Positions 15,424 through 24,938 are shown, counted from the first letter of the stretch. The stretch is DNA of 48,158 bases from Oscillospiraceae bacterium (GCA_017380435.1 JAFODZ010000052.1:1-48158), one strand, 5' to 3'. The notes: generated by a model not told the origin, from the letters alone. Numbers and translations are program-made.

Positions 15424-16968
15424 TTATTCAACAGGGATCAGAGTGACGGTGCCGCCCTGTGCGCCGTCCCATACCAGCTGAACGTAGTAGGTGCCGTCAG
15501 CCTCAACAACGATGTTAGCGCCGTTGAACTCAACACCAAAGTTTACGTCCCAGGAAGCGCCCTGACGAACCTTGAACTCTTCGCCAGCCTTCAGCTCCAG
15601 AGCAGCGGAGGTGTAGGTGCCAGCGGGATCCTCGGTCATAGCAAAGTCGGTGTCCCAAGAAGTGCCGCAGATGCCGCCGATAACGCCCCAAGCGTTCTTC
15701 TGCTCCTCGGTCATGGAGAACAGACCGTCGATAGCAGCCTTGTAGTTATCCAGAGCGGTCTGCAGAGCTGCATCGTCAGCAGCAGCCTTAGCGTCAGCGC
15801 CCAGAACCTTGGCGATATCCCACCAAGAGCCGTGGATCTGACCCTGGGGCTGGCCAAAGTTGTTCTGCTTAGCCAGAGCAGCCAGAGAGGTGTTAGCCTG
15901 AACAGCCTCAGAAGCCTGAGCATTCAGGTTGGAGGGACCCCACTGATATGCCTCGTAGCGCTTCATCTGGCACTCTTCGTTGGTCAGATACTGAGCCAGC
16001 AGAGACAGAACAGCAGCCTTCTTAGCATCAGCCTGAGGCTTAACGCCCATCAGCTTGTTGCCAGTGTAGGAGCCCAGGTGGTAGGAAGTGCCGTCAACCT
16101 CGAAGGAGGGCAGATCGGTAGCGCCCAGGTTGTCGCCGAAGTGCTCAGCAGCAGCGTTAGCGTTCCAGATACCGGTGATAACAACACCAGCGTCGGTGAA
16201 GATATCAGCGTTGGAATCGTAGCAGGTGGACTGAGCCAGCTTCTGCATGCCCTTCATAGCAGCCAGACCGGCAGCGGAGTTGAAGTCGTCATCCACGGAG
16301 GTGAACTCGCCATCCTCGTTCATGGACCAGTTGGACTTACAACCGGTAGCGAAGAAGAAGGAAGCGGTGTACCATGCGTTCTCCAGAGCATAACGGAACT
16401 TAACATTGTTAGCCTCGCAAGCAGCGATGATAGCTTCCATGCTCTCAGCATCCTCTTCGGAGATGATGCTGGTATCATAGTACATATAGTAGCCGTTATC
16501 GGAAGTCATGGGGTATGCGTACAGAGTGCCAGCAACGGAAGCAGCGGCAACAGAACCGGCGTCGTTGGTAGCAGCGATGTTCTCAGCAGCCTTCTTGCCG
16601 GGAGCAGCCAGAGCAGCAGCCTGAACCAGGCGAGCCAGCTGATCCTGTGCGAAGCAGAAGATGTCGGGAGCGGAAGCAACGTCAGCAACAACCTTGGAGC
16701 CAGCGTCAGCTTCGGTAACGCCCTCGATCTGAGCGTTGATCACGATACCGGGGTTAGCAGCTTCGAAAGCGTCGATCATTTCCTGAGTCAACTCAGCAAC
16801 GCCGTCCATCTCGGAAACCCACATAGTGATGTCATAAGTACCTTCCAGCTGAGCGCCCTCAGACTGGCCGTTGCCCTCAGTAACTTCGGGGTCAACATTG
16901 GTTTCGCCGCAAGCTACCAGGCCAATAACCATGACCATAGCCAGCAGCAGAGCTAAAAGCTTTTTCAT
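15424..16968 (-). CDS. Maltodextrin-binding lipoprotein with C-terminal SusE/F-like domain
   Basis: A 514-residue extracellular solute-binding protein, family 1 (MalE-like). The lipoprotein signal ends in GLVACG (Cys at residue ~20), followed by an acidic linker. Residues ~45-410 form the binding lobes (ITMWVSEMDGVAELTQEMID; TNEECQMKRYEAYQWGPSNL). The last ~90 residues (WGVIGGICGTSWDTDFAMTE... FKVRQGASWDVNFG... ADGTYYVQLVWD) look like the beta-sandwich starch-binding repeat of SusE/SusF proteins. That would give a second glycan site at the cell surface. The strong GGAGG site and its own promoter (17018-17046) fit high expression. It feeds the downstream MalF/MalG permeases. Confidence 0.88.
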   Translation of the reverse strand: MKKLLALLLAMVMVIGLVACGETNVDPEVTEGNGQSEGAQLEGTYDITMWVSEMDGVAELTQEMIDAFEAANPGIVINAQIEGVTEADAGSKVVADVASAPDIFCFAQDQLARLVQAAALAAPGKKAAENIAATNDAGSVAAASVAGTLYAYPMTSDNGYYMYYDTSIISEEDAESMEAIIAACEANNVKFRYALENAWYTASFFFATGCKSNWSMNEDGEFTSVDDDFNSAAGLAAMKGMQKLAQSTCYDSNADIFTDAGVVITGIWNANAAAEHFGDNLGATDLPSFEVDGTSYHLGSYTGNKLMGVKPQADAKKAAVLSLLAQYLTNEECQMKRYEAYQWGPSNLNAQASEAVQANTSLAALAKQNNFGQPQGQIHGSWWDIAKVLGADAKAAADDAALQTALDNYKAAIDGLFSMTEEQKNAWGVIGGICGTSWDTDFAMTEDPAGTYTSAALELKAGEEFKVRQGASWDVNFGVEFNGANIVVEADGTYYVQLVWDGAQGGTVTLIPVE

Positions 16969-16995
16969 TGTTTTTCCTCCTAAGAAAAATTTTTT

Positions 16996-17010
16996 CGCGC
17001 TTATTGCGCG
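16996..17010. promoter_or_regulatory. Inverted repeat at the binding protein transcription start
   Basis: CGCGC-TTATT-GCGCG lies 7 bases after the -10 of the malE promoter, at about +1 of the transcript. The position suits a repressor operator (LacI/MalR-type regulators use GC-centred inverted repeats) or a 5' mRNA hairpin. No regulator gene lies in the locus. Confidence 0.4.
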
Positions 17011-17017
17011 CTAATAT

Positions 17018-17046
17018 ATTATGCCTTATTTTTCATTTTCCGTCAA
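17018..17046 (-). promoter_or_regulatory. Sigma-A promoter of the sugar importer operon
   Basis: On the minus strand: -35 TTGACG (17046-17041), 17-base spacer, -10 CATAAT (17023-17018). It drives the binding protein, two permeases and the ATPase independently of the upstream enzyme genes. Confidence 0.8.
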
Positions 17047-17119
17047 GAGATATTATGTACAAATTTTGTCCTGCTTTGTTCTTTTTCTCCAAGAAGTTGG
17101 TGCAAAATGCACAAACCAT

Positions 17120-18706
17120 TCATCCGAGAACAACACTTGTCTGCGGCTGCACTGTCAAAATTGTGCCCTCTAAAGTGGCATCTCCCATGCCGATATAGTC
17201 ATATAGCTCCGTAAACGGTGTATCCAGTTCGGAAAGATCGTAGGATATGACCGAAGTGCCGTTATTATGGAACACGCCCAGGGTCTTCCCTTCATAAGCT
17301 ACGGCAAAACCGCCAAAATTCTTCTCCTTGCAATCGATCGCAGTATAAACGCCCCGGGCAATAGCCGGATACTTATGGCGCACAGCGATCAGCTTGCAAT
17401 AATAATGATACAGGCTTTGCTCGTCTGCCAGCTGGTCTGCCACCGTGGTGGTGATCTGCTTGGAAGCGGGGTATGTAGTGCCAACGGGATCACGAATGTA
17501 GTCGCCGTCGCCCCAGAGCATAGCCAAACGCCGGTTGGCATCGGTATTCTCACCGCCCCGGGAGCCTCGGATGCCGATTTCCTCACCGTAGTAGATCATG
17601 GGTGAGCCGGGGGCAAGCAGGTACAGATTGGCTGCCATACGCATATTGTTTTCCAGGATAAACGCACCGGCGATGCGGTCCATATCATGGTTGGACAAAA
17701 AGCCCATAACCATACCATCAGGATTCTTCTCCAAGACCTTTGTCTGATAGGATTCAATATAGTTGGTGTATTTAGAGATGGAGAATCCCTTGGCAGCACT
17801 GGCAATTACGCCCTCAGCTTGGGCCATGGTGAAATTGAAGCAGTTCATGGCGGGGTAATACTCCAGCACTTCGCTGTCGCCGCTCCAGCACTCACCCACG
17901 CAATAGATATCCGGCTTCATTGCCCTCAGCTGCTCCATATACCAGTTCCAGAAATCCACGCTGCGGGCGGTATCGCCGTAGTAGATATACTTGACCGCGT
18001 CAAAACGGAAGCCGTCAATTCCCAGATCCAGGTAGTACTTGGCAATATCCACCGCTGCCTGCTTGACTTCCGGGTTGTCGTAGTTCAGCTCCGGCATTTC
18101 ACCGCTGAAATTGCACTCGTACCAGCAATCTACGCCGGCGATCTTCTGATAGGTTACGCCGCCCACCTTTTCCGCGGTAGTCACGCAGGAATAGAAATCA
18201 TAATAGGGATTTTCCGTATCGCCATCCATCCGAGCCTGCTTAAACTCCTGGAACCAGGGGTGGCGGCTGGAGGTATGGTTCAAAACCAGGTCCAGAATCA
18301 GCTTCACATTTCTCTGCTCGCACAGATCGATCAGCTCTTTCAGATCCTCCTCCGAGCCGAAACGCCAATCGACTTTATAGTAATCTGTGGCATCGTACTT
18401 ATGGTAGCTGGGAGATGAGAAAATAGGAGACAACCAGATACCTTGTACTCCCAGGCTTTTTCCGGAATGGATATTGCCGTCGTTGAGGTAGTCAAAGCGG
18501 TTGATGATGCCCCGCAGGTCGCCGATGCCGTCGTTGTTGGAATCGGAGAAGGAGCCTACAAAGATCTGGTAAAAGGTGCGGTAATTATCGTTGATAGTAT
18601 CCACCTCCCTGGCAATCTCCCCCACAGGTTTATCCGGGGTCTTGCCGCAGGCTGCCATACCGCAACAAAGGGCGGCAGCCAGCATCATGCATATTATTTT
18701 TTTCAT
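17120..18706 (-). CDS. Lipoprotein alpha-amylase family enzyme, GH13
   Basis: A 528-residue surface-anchored glycoside hydrolase. The lipobox is MAACGK (Cys ~20). The (beta/alpha)8 barrel starts at FYQIFVGSFSDSNNDGIGDL. Conserved regions: LDLVLNHTS; GFRFDAVKYI with the nucleophile Asp; VGECWSG with the acid/base Glu; LSNHDMDR with the third acidic residue. The C-terminal beta-domain ends at QPQTSVVLG. It is expected to cut alpha-1,4 links of starch or maltodextrin outside the membrane next to the importer. It lies 6 bases after the GH53 gene, same transcript. Subfamily (amylase, neopullulanase, oligo-glucosidase) is not settled. Confidence 0.9.
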   Translation of the reverse strand: MKKIICMMLAAALCCGMAACGKTPDKPVGEIAREVDTINDNYRTFYQIFVGSFSDSNNDGIGDLRGIINRFDYLNDGNIHSGKSLGVQGIWLSPIFSSPSYHKYDATDYYKVDWRFGSEEDLKELIDLCEQRNVKLILDLVLNHTSSRHPWFQEFKQARMDGDTENPYYDFYSCVTTAEKVGGVTYQKIAGVDCWYECNFSGEMPELNYDNPEVKQAAVDIAKYYLDLGIDGFRFDAVKYIYYGDTARSVDFWNWYMEQLRAMKPDIYCVGECWSGDSEVLEYYPAMNCFNFTMAQAEGVIASAAKGFSISKYTNYIESYQTKVLEKNPDGMVMGFLSNHDMDRIAGAFILENNMRMAANLYLLAPGSPMIYYGEEIGIRGSRGGENTDANRRLAMLWGDGDYIRDPVGTTYPASKQITTTVADQLADEQSLYHYYCKLIAVRHKYPAIARGVYTAIDCKEKNFGGFAVAYEGKTLGVFHNNGTSVISYDLSELDTPFTELYDYIGMGDATLEGTILTVQPQTSVVLG

Positions 18707-18712
18707 ACTTTT

Positions 18713-20686
18713 TTACTCCGTTACAGAATTGAGCTTGGCATCATCGATCTTACCCCAGGCATTGGGACCGGCGCACTTGACATAGATGCCCACAGTAATC
18801 ACATCGCCATCCGCTACGGAAATTTCCTCCACGGTGGCTGTATGCCATTCGTCATAAACGGTGATTTGGGTGGGGGCAGTGGCAATTTGCTCGCCGTTGC
18901 GTTTCACATAGGCATAGATATCGGTCGCGCCGCCATCGCCGCCCATAATGCTGATGGAATAGGTATAGCTTCCGGCAGGCAGGTCGGTAACCTCCTGCTC
19001 CAGGGTAAATTCCACCGAATCGGCAGCAGCGCCCCAGAAATGGTAGTGCTTGGTGCCGGTCATAGAATCGGTGATCTTATCTTCTATGTTCAGCTCATCA
19101 AATGCGGTTATCTGATTATGAACCCAAGGCGTATAGCCTTCTTCAAAACTCCAGTTTTGCAAATAGTTATAGTTGACCATGGAAACATAGCACACGGCCT
19201 GCATACCGCCGGCAGTTCCCTTTACGGTATAGTCCGCAACGCCGCCGTTGCGCATAGCCTCCGTATCTACATCGTGCCACTGCACCGGGATCTGCTGCCG
19301 GGAATTATCCCGCATCACAGCATTTACCGTCTCCGGCAGCGCCACAGGACCGTTCAGATCCAGCATCAGATGGGTCGCTTCAATGGCGTCCGCCTGGTTT
19401 TCCACAATATTTCCGGTACGGGCCAGGGCAAAGACCTTCAGCGATTCCAGGGCATTTCCCTTTTCGTCAAAGAACGCCTGGTTTTCCACGGCGCAGCCGC
19501 CATACCACTTGCCGGCATCTTCCGGGTCGTATTCGGCAGCATAGGACGATGCCCAGCCGGAGCCGTATTTCTCCCAAATCTGGGAATTTTGCTCCCAGCT
19601 TTCCGTGCCGACGCTGATCCAGGTGCCTTCCCAATAGAACACGCCGATGCCGTTTGTCATCTTATTAGCAACAGTATCCACCACAGAGCGCACCAGGTTT
19701 GCCTGCCCCTGCTGGGTCATGGCGTATTCCGGCACCGCGCCGCCCTCACCGATGGTGTTGCCGCTGAAATCTGTATCTGCGGCGGTGTAGGCGTAGGAGG
19801 TCTCCGCCACCATCACCTTTTTGCCGTAGGTTTGAGCAATATGGTTCAGCACCGATGCCAGATTCTCCAGCGTGCCGTGCCAATAGGGGTAGTAGGAAGA
19901 GGCAAATACATCATAATCTACCTGGTAATAATCCAGGTTTTTGCCGTAGCTTACATAGCTGTCGGCCTTTTCGGGATTGGCAAAATGCACCGCCACCAAC
20001 GCCTGGGGACAGACCTCCCGGACTGCCTTAGCACCGGCGCTGAGCAGTTGACAAATTCGCTGCCAACCGCCCAAATCCGAGCTTTTTTCCCCGCAGAGGA
20101 AACCGTTGGTTTCGTTGCCTACCTGCACCATGCCCACATCCACACCGGCATCTATGAGCTTTTGAAGGCTCTGCTTGGTGTATTCATAGAGGGCATCGGA
20201 TTTTTCGTCAATATCCATCCCCTTCCAGGCCTTGGGCGCTTGCTGCTTGCCGGGGTCGGCCCAAAAATCGGAATAATGGAAGTTCACCAATAGCTTCATG
20301 CCGGCTTTGGTTGCCCGCTTACCGATTTCCACAGCATTGGCAATGTCGCAGTTACCGCCGCCATAGCCGTTGCCCTGGGCATCAAAGGGGTCGTTCCACA
20401 CCCGGACACGGATATAATTGATGCCGTTGGCACTTAAAATCTCATAAACATCTTTTTGCGTACCGTCAAAATCGTAGTAGCATACGCCGCTGTTTTCCAG
20501 CGCCGGAACGCAGGATGCGTCCATACCCATAATAAAATCCGCGCTCAGGTTTTCAACCTTCTGCACATACAGACTGTCGCTGGTCACATCATATACCTTC
20601 TGTTCCGGCGCTGCCGGTGTGCCGCAGGCGGTCAAAAGCATGACCGCCGCCGCTCCGGCACACAGGAGTTTTCTGCCATTTTTCAT
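18713..20686 (-). CDS. Lipoprotein arabinogalactan endo-beta-1,4-galactanase, GH53 with CBM61
   Basis: A 657-residue surface enzyme that cuts beta-1,4-galactan of pectin side chains. The lipobox is LLTACG. The GH53 barrel spans ~45-400: FIMGMDASCVPALENSG, YIRVRVWNDPF, VNFHYSDFWADPGKQ, the acid/base Glu in VQVGNETNG and the nucleophile Glu in MVAETSY. A Big_4-like Ig domain follows (VQWHDVDTEAMRNGG), then a C-terminal CBM61-type galactan-binding module (NWSFEEGYTPW, FTLEQEVTDLPAGSYTYS). The ATG at 20686 is chosen because GGGATAA precedes it and the pullulanase stop lies 4 bases upstream; the longer frame overlaps that gene. A galactanase inside a starch operon is unusual. Confidence 0.92.
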   Translation of the reverse strand: MKNGRKLLCAGAAAVMLLTACGTPAAPEQKVYDVTSDSLYVQKVENLSADFIMGMDASCVPALENSGVCYYDFDGTQKDVYEILSANGINYIRVRVWNDPFDAQGNGYGGGNCDIANAVEIGKRATKAGMKLLVNFHYSDFWADPGKQQAPKAWKGMDIDEKSDALYEYTKQSLQKLIDAGVDVGMVQVGNETNGFLCGEKSSDLGGWQRICQLLSAGAKAVREVCPQALVAVHFANPEKADSYVSYGKNLDYYQVDYDVFASSYYPYWHGTLENLASVLNHIAQTYGKKVMVAETSYAYTAADTDFSGNTIGEGGAVPEYAMTQQGQANLVRSVVDTVANKMTNGIGVFYWEGTWISVGTESWEQNSQIWEKYGSGWASSYAAEYDPEDAGKWYGGCAVENQAFFDEKGNALESLKVFALARTGNIVENQADAIEATHLMLDLNGPVALPETVNAVMRDNSRQQIPVQWHDVDTEAMRNGGVADYTVKGTAGGMQAVCYVSMVNYNYLQNWSFEEGYTPWVHNQITAFDELNIEDKITDSMTGTKHYHFWGAAADSVEFTLEQEVTDLPAGSYTYSISIMGGDGGATDIYAYVKRNGEQIATAPTQITVYDEWHTATVEEISVADGDVITVGIYVKCAGPNAWGKIDDAKLNSVTE

Positions 20687-20690
20687 ATGC

Positions 20691-23327
20691 TTATCCCTGC
20701 ACATACACACGGGCGCCGATGGCGTCCACGGTTACGCTGCCGGTTTCCTCCGCAATGACCGCTGCGCCTGCCCGGTCAGCAGTTGCCACCAGACTCCAAG
20801 TTCCCTCCAGCGCATAGGGCAGGGCGGTATTATGGGGATTGAGCAGCACAAGAGCCTTTGTATTGCCCTTTTGGAAGGTAATTGCCACAATTCCGCTGCC
20901 CAACTGCTCCGCGCTGATGACCTCGGTTGCGGGATCGGTAAAGATATCATAGTGCTTACGCATTTCGATCAGGCCCTTATAGTAGAGCATAGTGGCGTAT
21001 TCCCGGTTACCCTCTTTGAGCACAGACCAGTCGATATTGTTGATGGCGTCGCTGGACTTGTAGCTGTTCTCGTCGCCATCCTTGGTGCGCAGCATTTCCT
21101 CGCCTGCCTGCCAGAAGGGAGTACCCTTGGCAGTCAGCACCACCACTGCGCCCAGATTATTCATACGGTTACGGGTATCGTCGTCGGCTTCCGGGTTGGA
21201 CAGCAGCAGCTTATCCCACAGCGTATTGTTATCGTGGGCGCTCATATAGTTGATGACCATTGCGTCCTTTACGCTCCAGCCCTGGCCGACACCTTCGCCG
21301 CCCTTCATACTGAAGATCACATCGCTGACAGAGCTTGCATTGACTGCGCCATTGATGAAGCCACGGCCTGTCTTTTCAAAGACGCTGCCCTTCAGACCGT
21401 CCCGGATCACATCGTTGAATACCGCAACAGCGCCGATACCCTTGCCGGTAGCGGTGATTTTGCTGATGTTGGTCTGGTTGGCCTGGGCGCTGCCGTCGAT
21501 AGTAGCACCCATCGTCCAGCCTTCGCCGTAAATGATAGCGCTGGGATTGATGGCGTGAACTGCCTTTTCCACTTCCTGCATAGTATCCACATCATGCAGG
21601 CCCATCAGGTCGAAGCGCAGGCCGTCAAGATGGTACTCATCTACCCAATAAGAGGTGGAATCTACCATAAATTTGCCAAACATATACCGCTCGGAAGCAG
21701 TATCGTTGCCGCAGCCGCTGGCGCTGGAGTTTGCGCCGGTGGAGGTGTAGCGGTAGTAGTAATAAGGTACGATCTTATTGAAGGAGGAATTGCCGTCATA
21801 GGTATGGTTATAAACCATATCCATAACTACACTGATGCCGGCTTCGTGCAGCGCCATGACCATCTGCTTGTACTCCTGGATACGAACCTCACCGTGGTAG
21901 GGGTCGGTGGAATAGCTGCCCTCGGGTACATTGTAGTTCTTGGGATCGTAGCCCCAGTTGAACTCATCCTCGGGGGTAGTCTCGTCAATGGTCGCAAAGT
22001 CATATACGGGCAGCAGGTGGACATGGGTCACACCCAACTGCTTCAGATAGTCGATGCCGATGGGGTTGCCGGATTCATTGACCAGGCCCTGCTCGGTAAA
22101 TGCCAGGTACTTGCCCTTATACTGGGAATTTTCGATCTTATTGGAGAAATCGCGGACATGGACTTCCCAAATAATCGCTTCGCTGTAGTGGTCAATGGGG
22201 TCTGCGACCTTATCGGCGTTCCAGCCGTTGGGATCCGTTTTGGACAGATCCACCACCATGCCCCGGTTGCCGTTGACACCGGCTGCCTTGGCATAGATAT
22301 CCACAGCCTCCTGGGTGCCCACAGCGGTGGTCACGGTGTAGGTATAGTAAGTTCCGTGACCGCAGGACTCGGTATGGCTCCACACGCCCTTATCACCCTT
22401 GGTCATTTCCACATTTTTATAAGCATCCACGCCGTCACCGGCTTCAAACAGGTTCAGCACTACCTTGGATGCAGTGGGCGCCCACACCTTAAAGGTGGTG
22501 GTATTGCCGCTGATGACAGCGCCCAAATCGTTGCCGTCGTAATGGTACTGGTCGGCAAAATACTGGCTGTCAAAAATATCCGTGGGAACTACGGTCTTTT
22601 CGCCGTAGCCGTCGATGCAGATGCGGTAATTGGCAGAAAGATCCAGCTCTTCCTCCAGCTCCACAACGCCGCTGCTTGCTGCCTTACCCAGGCAGGACAG
22701 GTTCTTGACCGCTACCTGACGGTCGCCGGCATAGACCTGGATCTGAGAAAGGTCGGTAATGGTGGTTTCGGGAACGATATTGTATTTGATAGTATATTGA
22801 TCGGTCATTCCCGCAATGGTGAATTTCTTAGCCATATCCAATGTTTTTCCTCCGTCTTTACTGATGTACTGATTGCCGTCGCCGGTTTTGAGATACACGA
22901 AGGTCTCCCGACCTTCAATTTTGGCGAAACGGTCCTGTTCAAAATCTTTGGTTGCGCTGCCCCAGGCGCTGCCGCCGGGTTCGGAGCAGTCTCTGCGGAC
23001 AATAAAGCCTACCTCTTCAATGCCCTCAGGCACATCTACGACAACCTTACCGCCGTATTCACATTCCTGGAACAGGTGACCCTTACCGGCCTGCTCCGGG
23101 AACCAAATCCACATATCGCAGTTTTCATAGCCGTCGGGGTGGTTATAGTAGAAAGTGATTTGATTGTATCCATCCAAAAGCGGTTGGGTGTATTCCGTCA
23201 CTTCTGGGGCAGAAGGCTCTGTGGGGGTCGGTTCTGTCACCTCTTCTGCGGGTTTGCCGCAGGCTGCCAGGGACAGCACCATAGTCAAGGCCAAAATAGC
23301 GGTCAAAATCTTTCGCATTTTCTGCAT
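20691..23327 (-). CDS. Lipoprotein pullulanase type I, GH13_14
   Basis: An 878-residue surface enzyme that removes alpha-1,6 branches of pullulan and amylopectin. The lipobox is LSLAACGK, then a Thr/Pro/Glu linker. Residues ~50-160 are a CBM41-like module (ITFYYNHPDGYENCDMWIWF). A CBM48-like domain follows (TTTFKVWAPTASKVVLNLFE, ~280-370). In the catalytic domain the pullulanase signature YNWGYDP (~457) is present, with the nucleophile in GLRFDLMG (~570), the acid/base Glu in YGEGW (~600) and the third Asp in SAHDNNT (~697). The C-terminal beta-domain ends GARVYVQG. It lies 17 bases after malQ and 4 bases before the galactanase gene. Confidence 0.93.
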   Translation of the reverse strand: MQKMRKILTAILALTMVLSLAACGKPAEEVTEPTPTEPSAPEVTEYTQPLLDGYNQITFYYNHPDGYENCDMWIWFPEQAGKGHLFQECEYGGKVVVDVPEGIEEVGFIVRRDCSEPGGSAWGSATKDFEQDRFAKIEGRETFVYLKTGDGNQYISKDGGKTLDMAKKFTIAGMTDQYTIKYNIVPETTITDLSQIQVYAGDRQVAVKNLSCLGKAASSGVVELEEELDLSANYRICIDGYGEKTVVPTDIFDSQYFADQYHYDGNDLGAVISGNTTTFKVWAPTASKVVLNLFEAGDGVDAYKNVEMTKGDKGVWSHTESCGHGTYYTYTVTTAVGTQEAVDIYAKAAGVNGNRGMVVDLSKTDPNGWNADKVADPIDHYSEAIIWEVHVRDFSNKIENSQYKGKYLAFTEQGLVNESGNPIGIDYLKQLGVTHVHLLPVYDFATIDETTPEDEFNWGYDPKNYNVPEGSYSTDPYHGEVRIQEYKQMVMALHEAGISVVMDMVYNHTYDGNSSFNKIVPYYYYRYTSTGANSSASGCGNDTASERYMFGKFMVDSTSYWVDEYHLDGLRFDLMGLHDVDTMQEVEKAVHAINPSAIIYGEGWTMGATIDGSAQANQTNISKITATGKGIGAVAVFNDVIRDGLKGSVFEKTGRGFINGAVNASSVSDVIFSMKGGEGVGQGWSVKDAMVINYMSAHDNNTLWDKLLLSNPEADDDTRNRMNNLGAVVVLTAKGTPFWQAGEEMLRTKDGDENSYKSSDAINNIDWSVLKEGNREYATMLYYKGLIEMRKHYDIFTDPATEVISAEQLGSGIVAITFQKGNTKALVLLNPHNTALPYALEGTWSLVATADRAGAAVIAEETGSVTVDAIGARVYVQG

Positions 23328-23344
23328 AATAGTTCCTCCTCTTT

Positions 23345-24835
23345 CTATTTACTGCGTTTGTTTTTCACAGTCAGTTCCAGGATGTTTTGCCGCAGCCGGG
23401 GGGTATCGTAACGGGGACTGACCCGCCAGCTCCAGTTGCCGGAGGCTGTTCCCGGCTCGTTCATACGGCCTTTTTCGTTGGTCAGCAACAGATAATCCTG
23501 CAGCGGGACCATAGCCAGGTTCGCCTTGCTGCGCATTGCAAATTCAATCAGATCGTAGGCACGATGCTGGCTGGGATTTCTGGGACACTCCCGGTTAAAC
23601 CGCTTTTTCCCATCGCCCTGTAGGTTCTTCAGCCAGGTGCAGGTGCAGTCGGAATCGTGGGAAGCGGAATAGACCACGCAATTTGCATTGGCGTACATCC
23701 GGGGCAGATTTTCGCTGTCCTCGTCATAAAACGCAAAATGGAGCATCTTCATACCGGGAAAACCCGTATCCTCCATCAGCTCGATCACATCCGGGGTGAT
23801 GAATCCCAGGTCTTCGGCAATGATCTTTGATTTGGGGAACTTCTCCCGCAGGGTGCGGAACAGCGCCTTACCCGGTGCCGGATCCCATTTGCCATTGCGG
23901 GCGGTGGCATCTCCGAAGGGGACATTATAGTAGCCGGCAAAGCCACGGAAATGGTCGATTCGCAAAATGTCATACCGAGCAAAGGCATTGCCCACCCGGC
24001 GCAGCCACCAAGCAAATCCCTCCTGCTCCTGGCGCTGCCAGTCGTAGATGGGATTGCCCCAAAGCTGACCGTCCGGCGTAAAGCCGTCAGGGGGACAGCC
24101 GGCAACCACCGTAGGTGTGCCGTCCTCTGTCAGCAGGAATTGCTCCGGAGATGCCCAAACATCCACACTGTCGTGAGCCACATAGATTGGCAGGTCGCCA
24201 ATGACGGTGATTCCTTTTTCGTGGGCGTGGCGGAGTACTGCCTGCCACTGGCGGTCAAATTCATACTGGCACCAGCGCCAGAAATCCATTTCCTGCTCAA
24301 ATTCCGGTGCGCAAGTTACTGCCTGGGCGTAACACCGGTGCTCCGGCTTCCAGTCTGTCCAGCAGCTATAATTATAATGATGCTTCAGCGCCATAAACAG
24401 CGCATAATCTTCCAGTGTACCGGCATTCTTTTTCACATAGGCCCGGTAGCTGCGATCCGGCTGAAAACGGCTGTAAGCAAGGCGCAGCACCGAAAATCGG
24501 GTGTTCCACAGCCAGCCGTAATCCACACGCTGGGCTATATGCTTCTGCTCTGCCAGTTCCTGCCGGGTCAAAAGTCCCTGCTGTGCCAAAATCTCCAGGT
24601 CGATAAAATAGGGATTGCCCGCCGCCGACGCCGGGGACTGATAGGGACTGTCACCATAGGATGTGGGATTCAGCGGCAGCACCTGCCAGCATTTCTGACC
24701 GGTGGCATCCAGAAAATCCAAAAAATCGTGGGCAGGTTTCCCCAGGCTTCCAATGGCGTATTTTCCCGGAAGGCTGCTCACCGGCATGATGATGCCGGAT
24801 TTATGTCGAAAACCAAAATTTTTCATATCGTTCAT
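23345..24835 (-). CDS. malQ: 4-alpha-glucanotransferase (amylomaltase), GH77
   Basis: A 496-residue cytoplasmic enzyme that moves alpha-1,4-glucan segments between imported maltodextrins, releasing glucose. Family marks: SGIIMPVSSLPGKYAIGSLG at the N-terminus, QVLPLNPTSYGDSPYQS, DLPIYVAHDSVDVWA, the nucleophile Asp in RIDHFRGFAGYY, the acid/base Glu in IIAEDLGF, and the third Asp in SASHDSD. The last motif is usually GTHDNDT; here Asn is Ser, a variation next to but not in the catalytic Asp. There is no signal peptide, so it is the only intracellular enzyme of the cluster. AGAGAGGA supports the ATG at 24835. Confidence 0.93.
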   Translation of the reverse strand: MNDMKNFGFRHKSGIIMPVSSLPGKYAIGSLGKPAHDFLDFLDATGQKCWQVLPLNPTSYGDSPYQSPASAAGNPYFIDLEILAQQGLLTRQELAEQKHIAQRVDYGWLWNTRFSVLRLAYSRFQPDRSYRAYVKKNAGTLEDYALFMALKHHYNYSCWTDWKPEHRCYAQAVTCAPEFEQEMDFWRWCQYEFDRQWQAVLRHAHEKGITVIGDLPIYVAHDSVDVWASPEQFLLTEDGTPTVVAGCPPDGFTPDGQLWGNPIYDWQRQEQEGFAWWLRRVGNAFARYDILRIDHFRGFAGYYNVPFGDATARNGKWDPAPGKALFRTLREKFPKSKIIAEDLGFITPDVIELMEDTGFPGMKMLHFAFYDEDSENLPRMYANANCVVYSASHDSDCTCTWLKNLQGDGKKRFNRECPRNPSQHRAYDLIEFAMRSKANLAMVPLQDYLLLTNEKGRMNEPGTASGNWSWRVSPRYDTPRLRQNILELTVKNKRSK

Positions 24836-24866
24836 AGGTATGTTCCTCTCTTTTAGTCCATCTTAT

Positions 24867-24895
24867 AACATACCACAGCACCGACCAAATTACAA
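24867..24895 (-). promoter_or_regulatory. Possible promoter of the malQ-led enzyme operon
   Basis: On the minus strand: TTGTAA (24895-24890), 17-base spacer, TATGTT (24872-24867). It lies between the amylopullulanase terminator and malQ; the -10 match is moderate. Confidence 0.5.
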
Positions 24896-24938
24896 TATCC
24901 GCATTGCAAAAACGGGGATTGTTTTTGTGGCAAAAAAT

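Noticed and set aside
20619-23411. A 930-codon plus-strand frame opposite the pullulanase gene, and similar long frames opposite the ABC importer, binding protein, galactanase and nuclease-fold genes
   Set aside because: All are antisense shadows of genes with clear family motifs, and none has a promoter or a recognisable domain.
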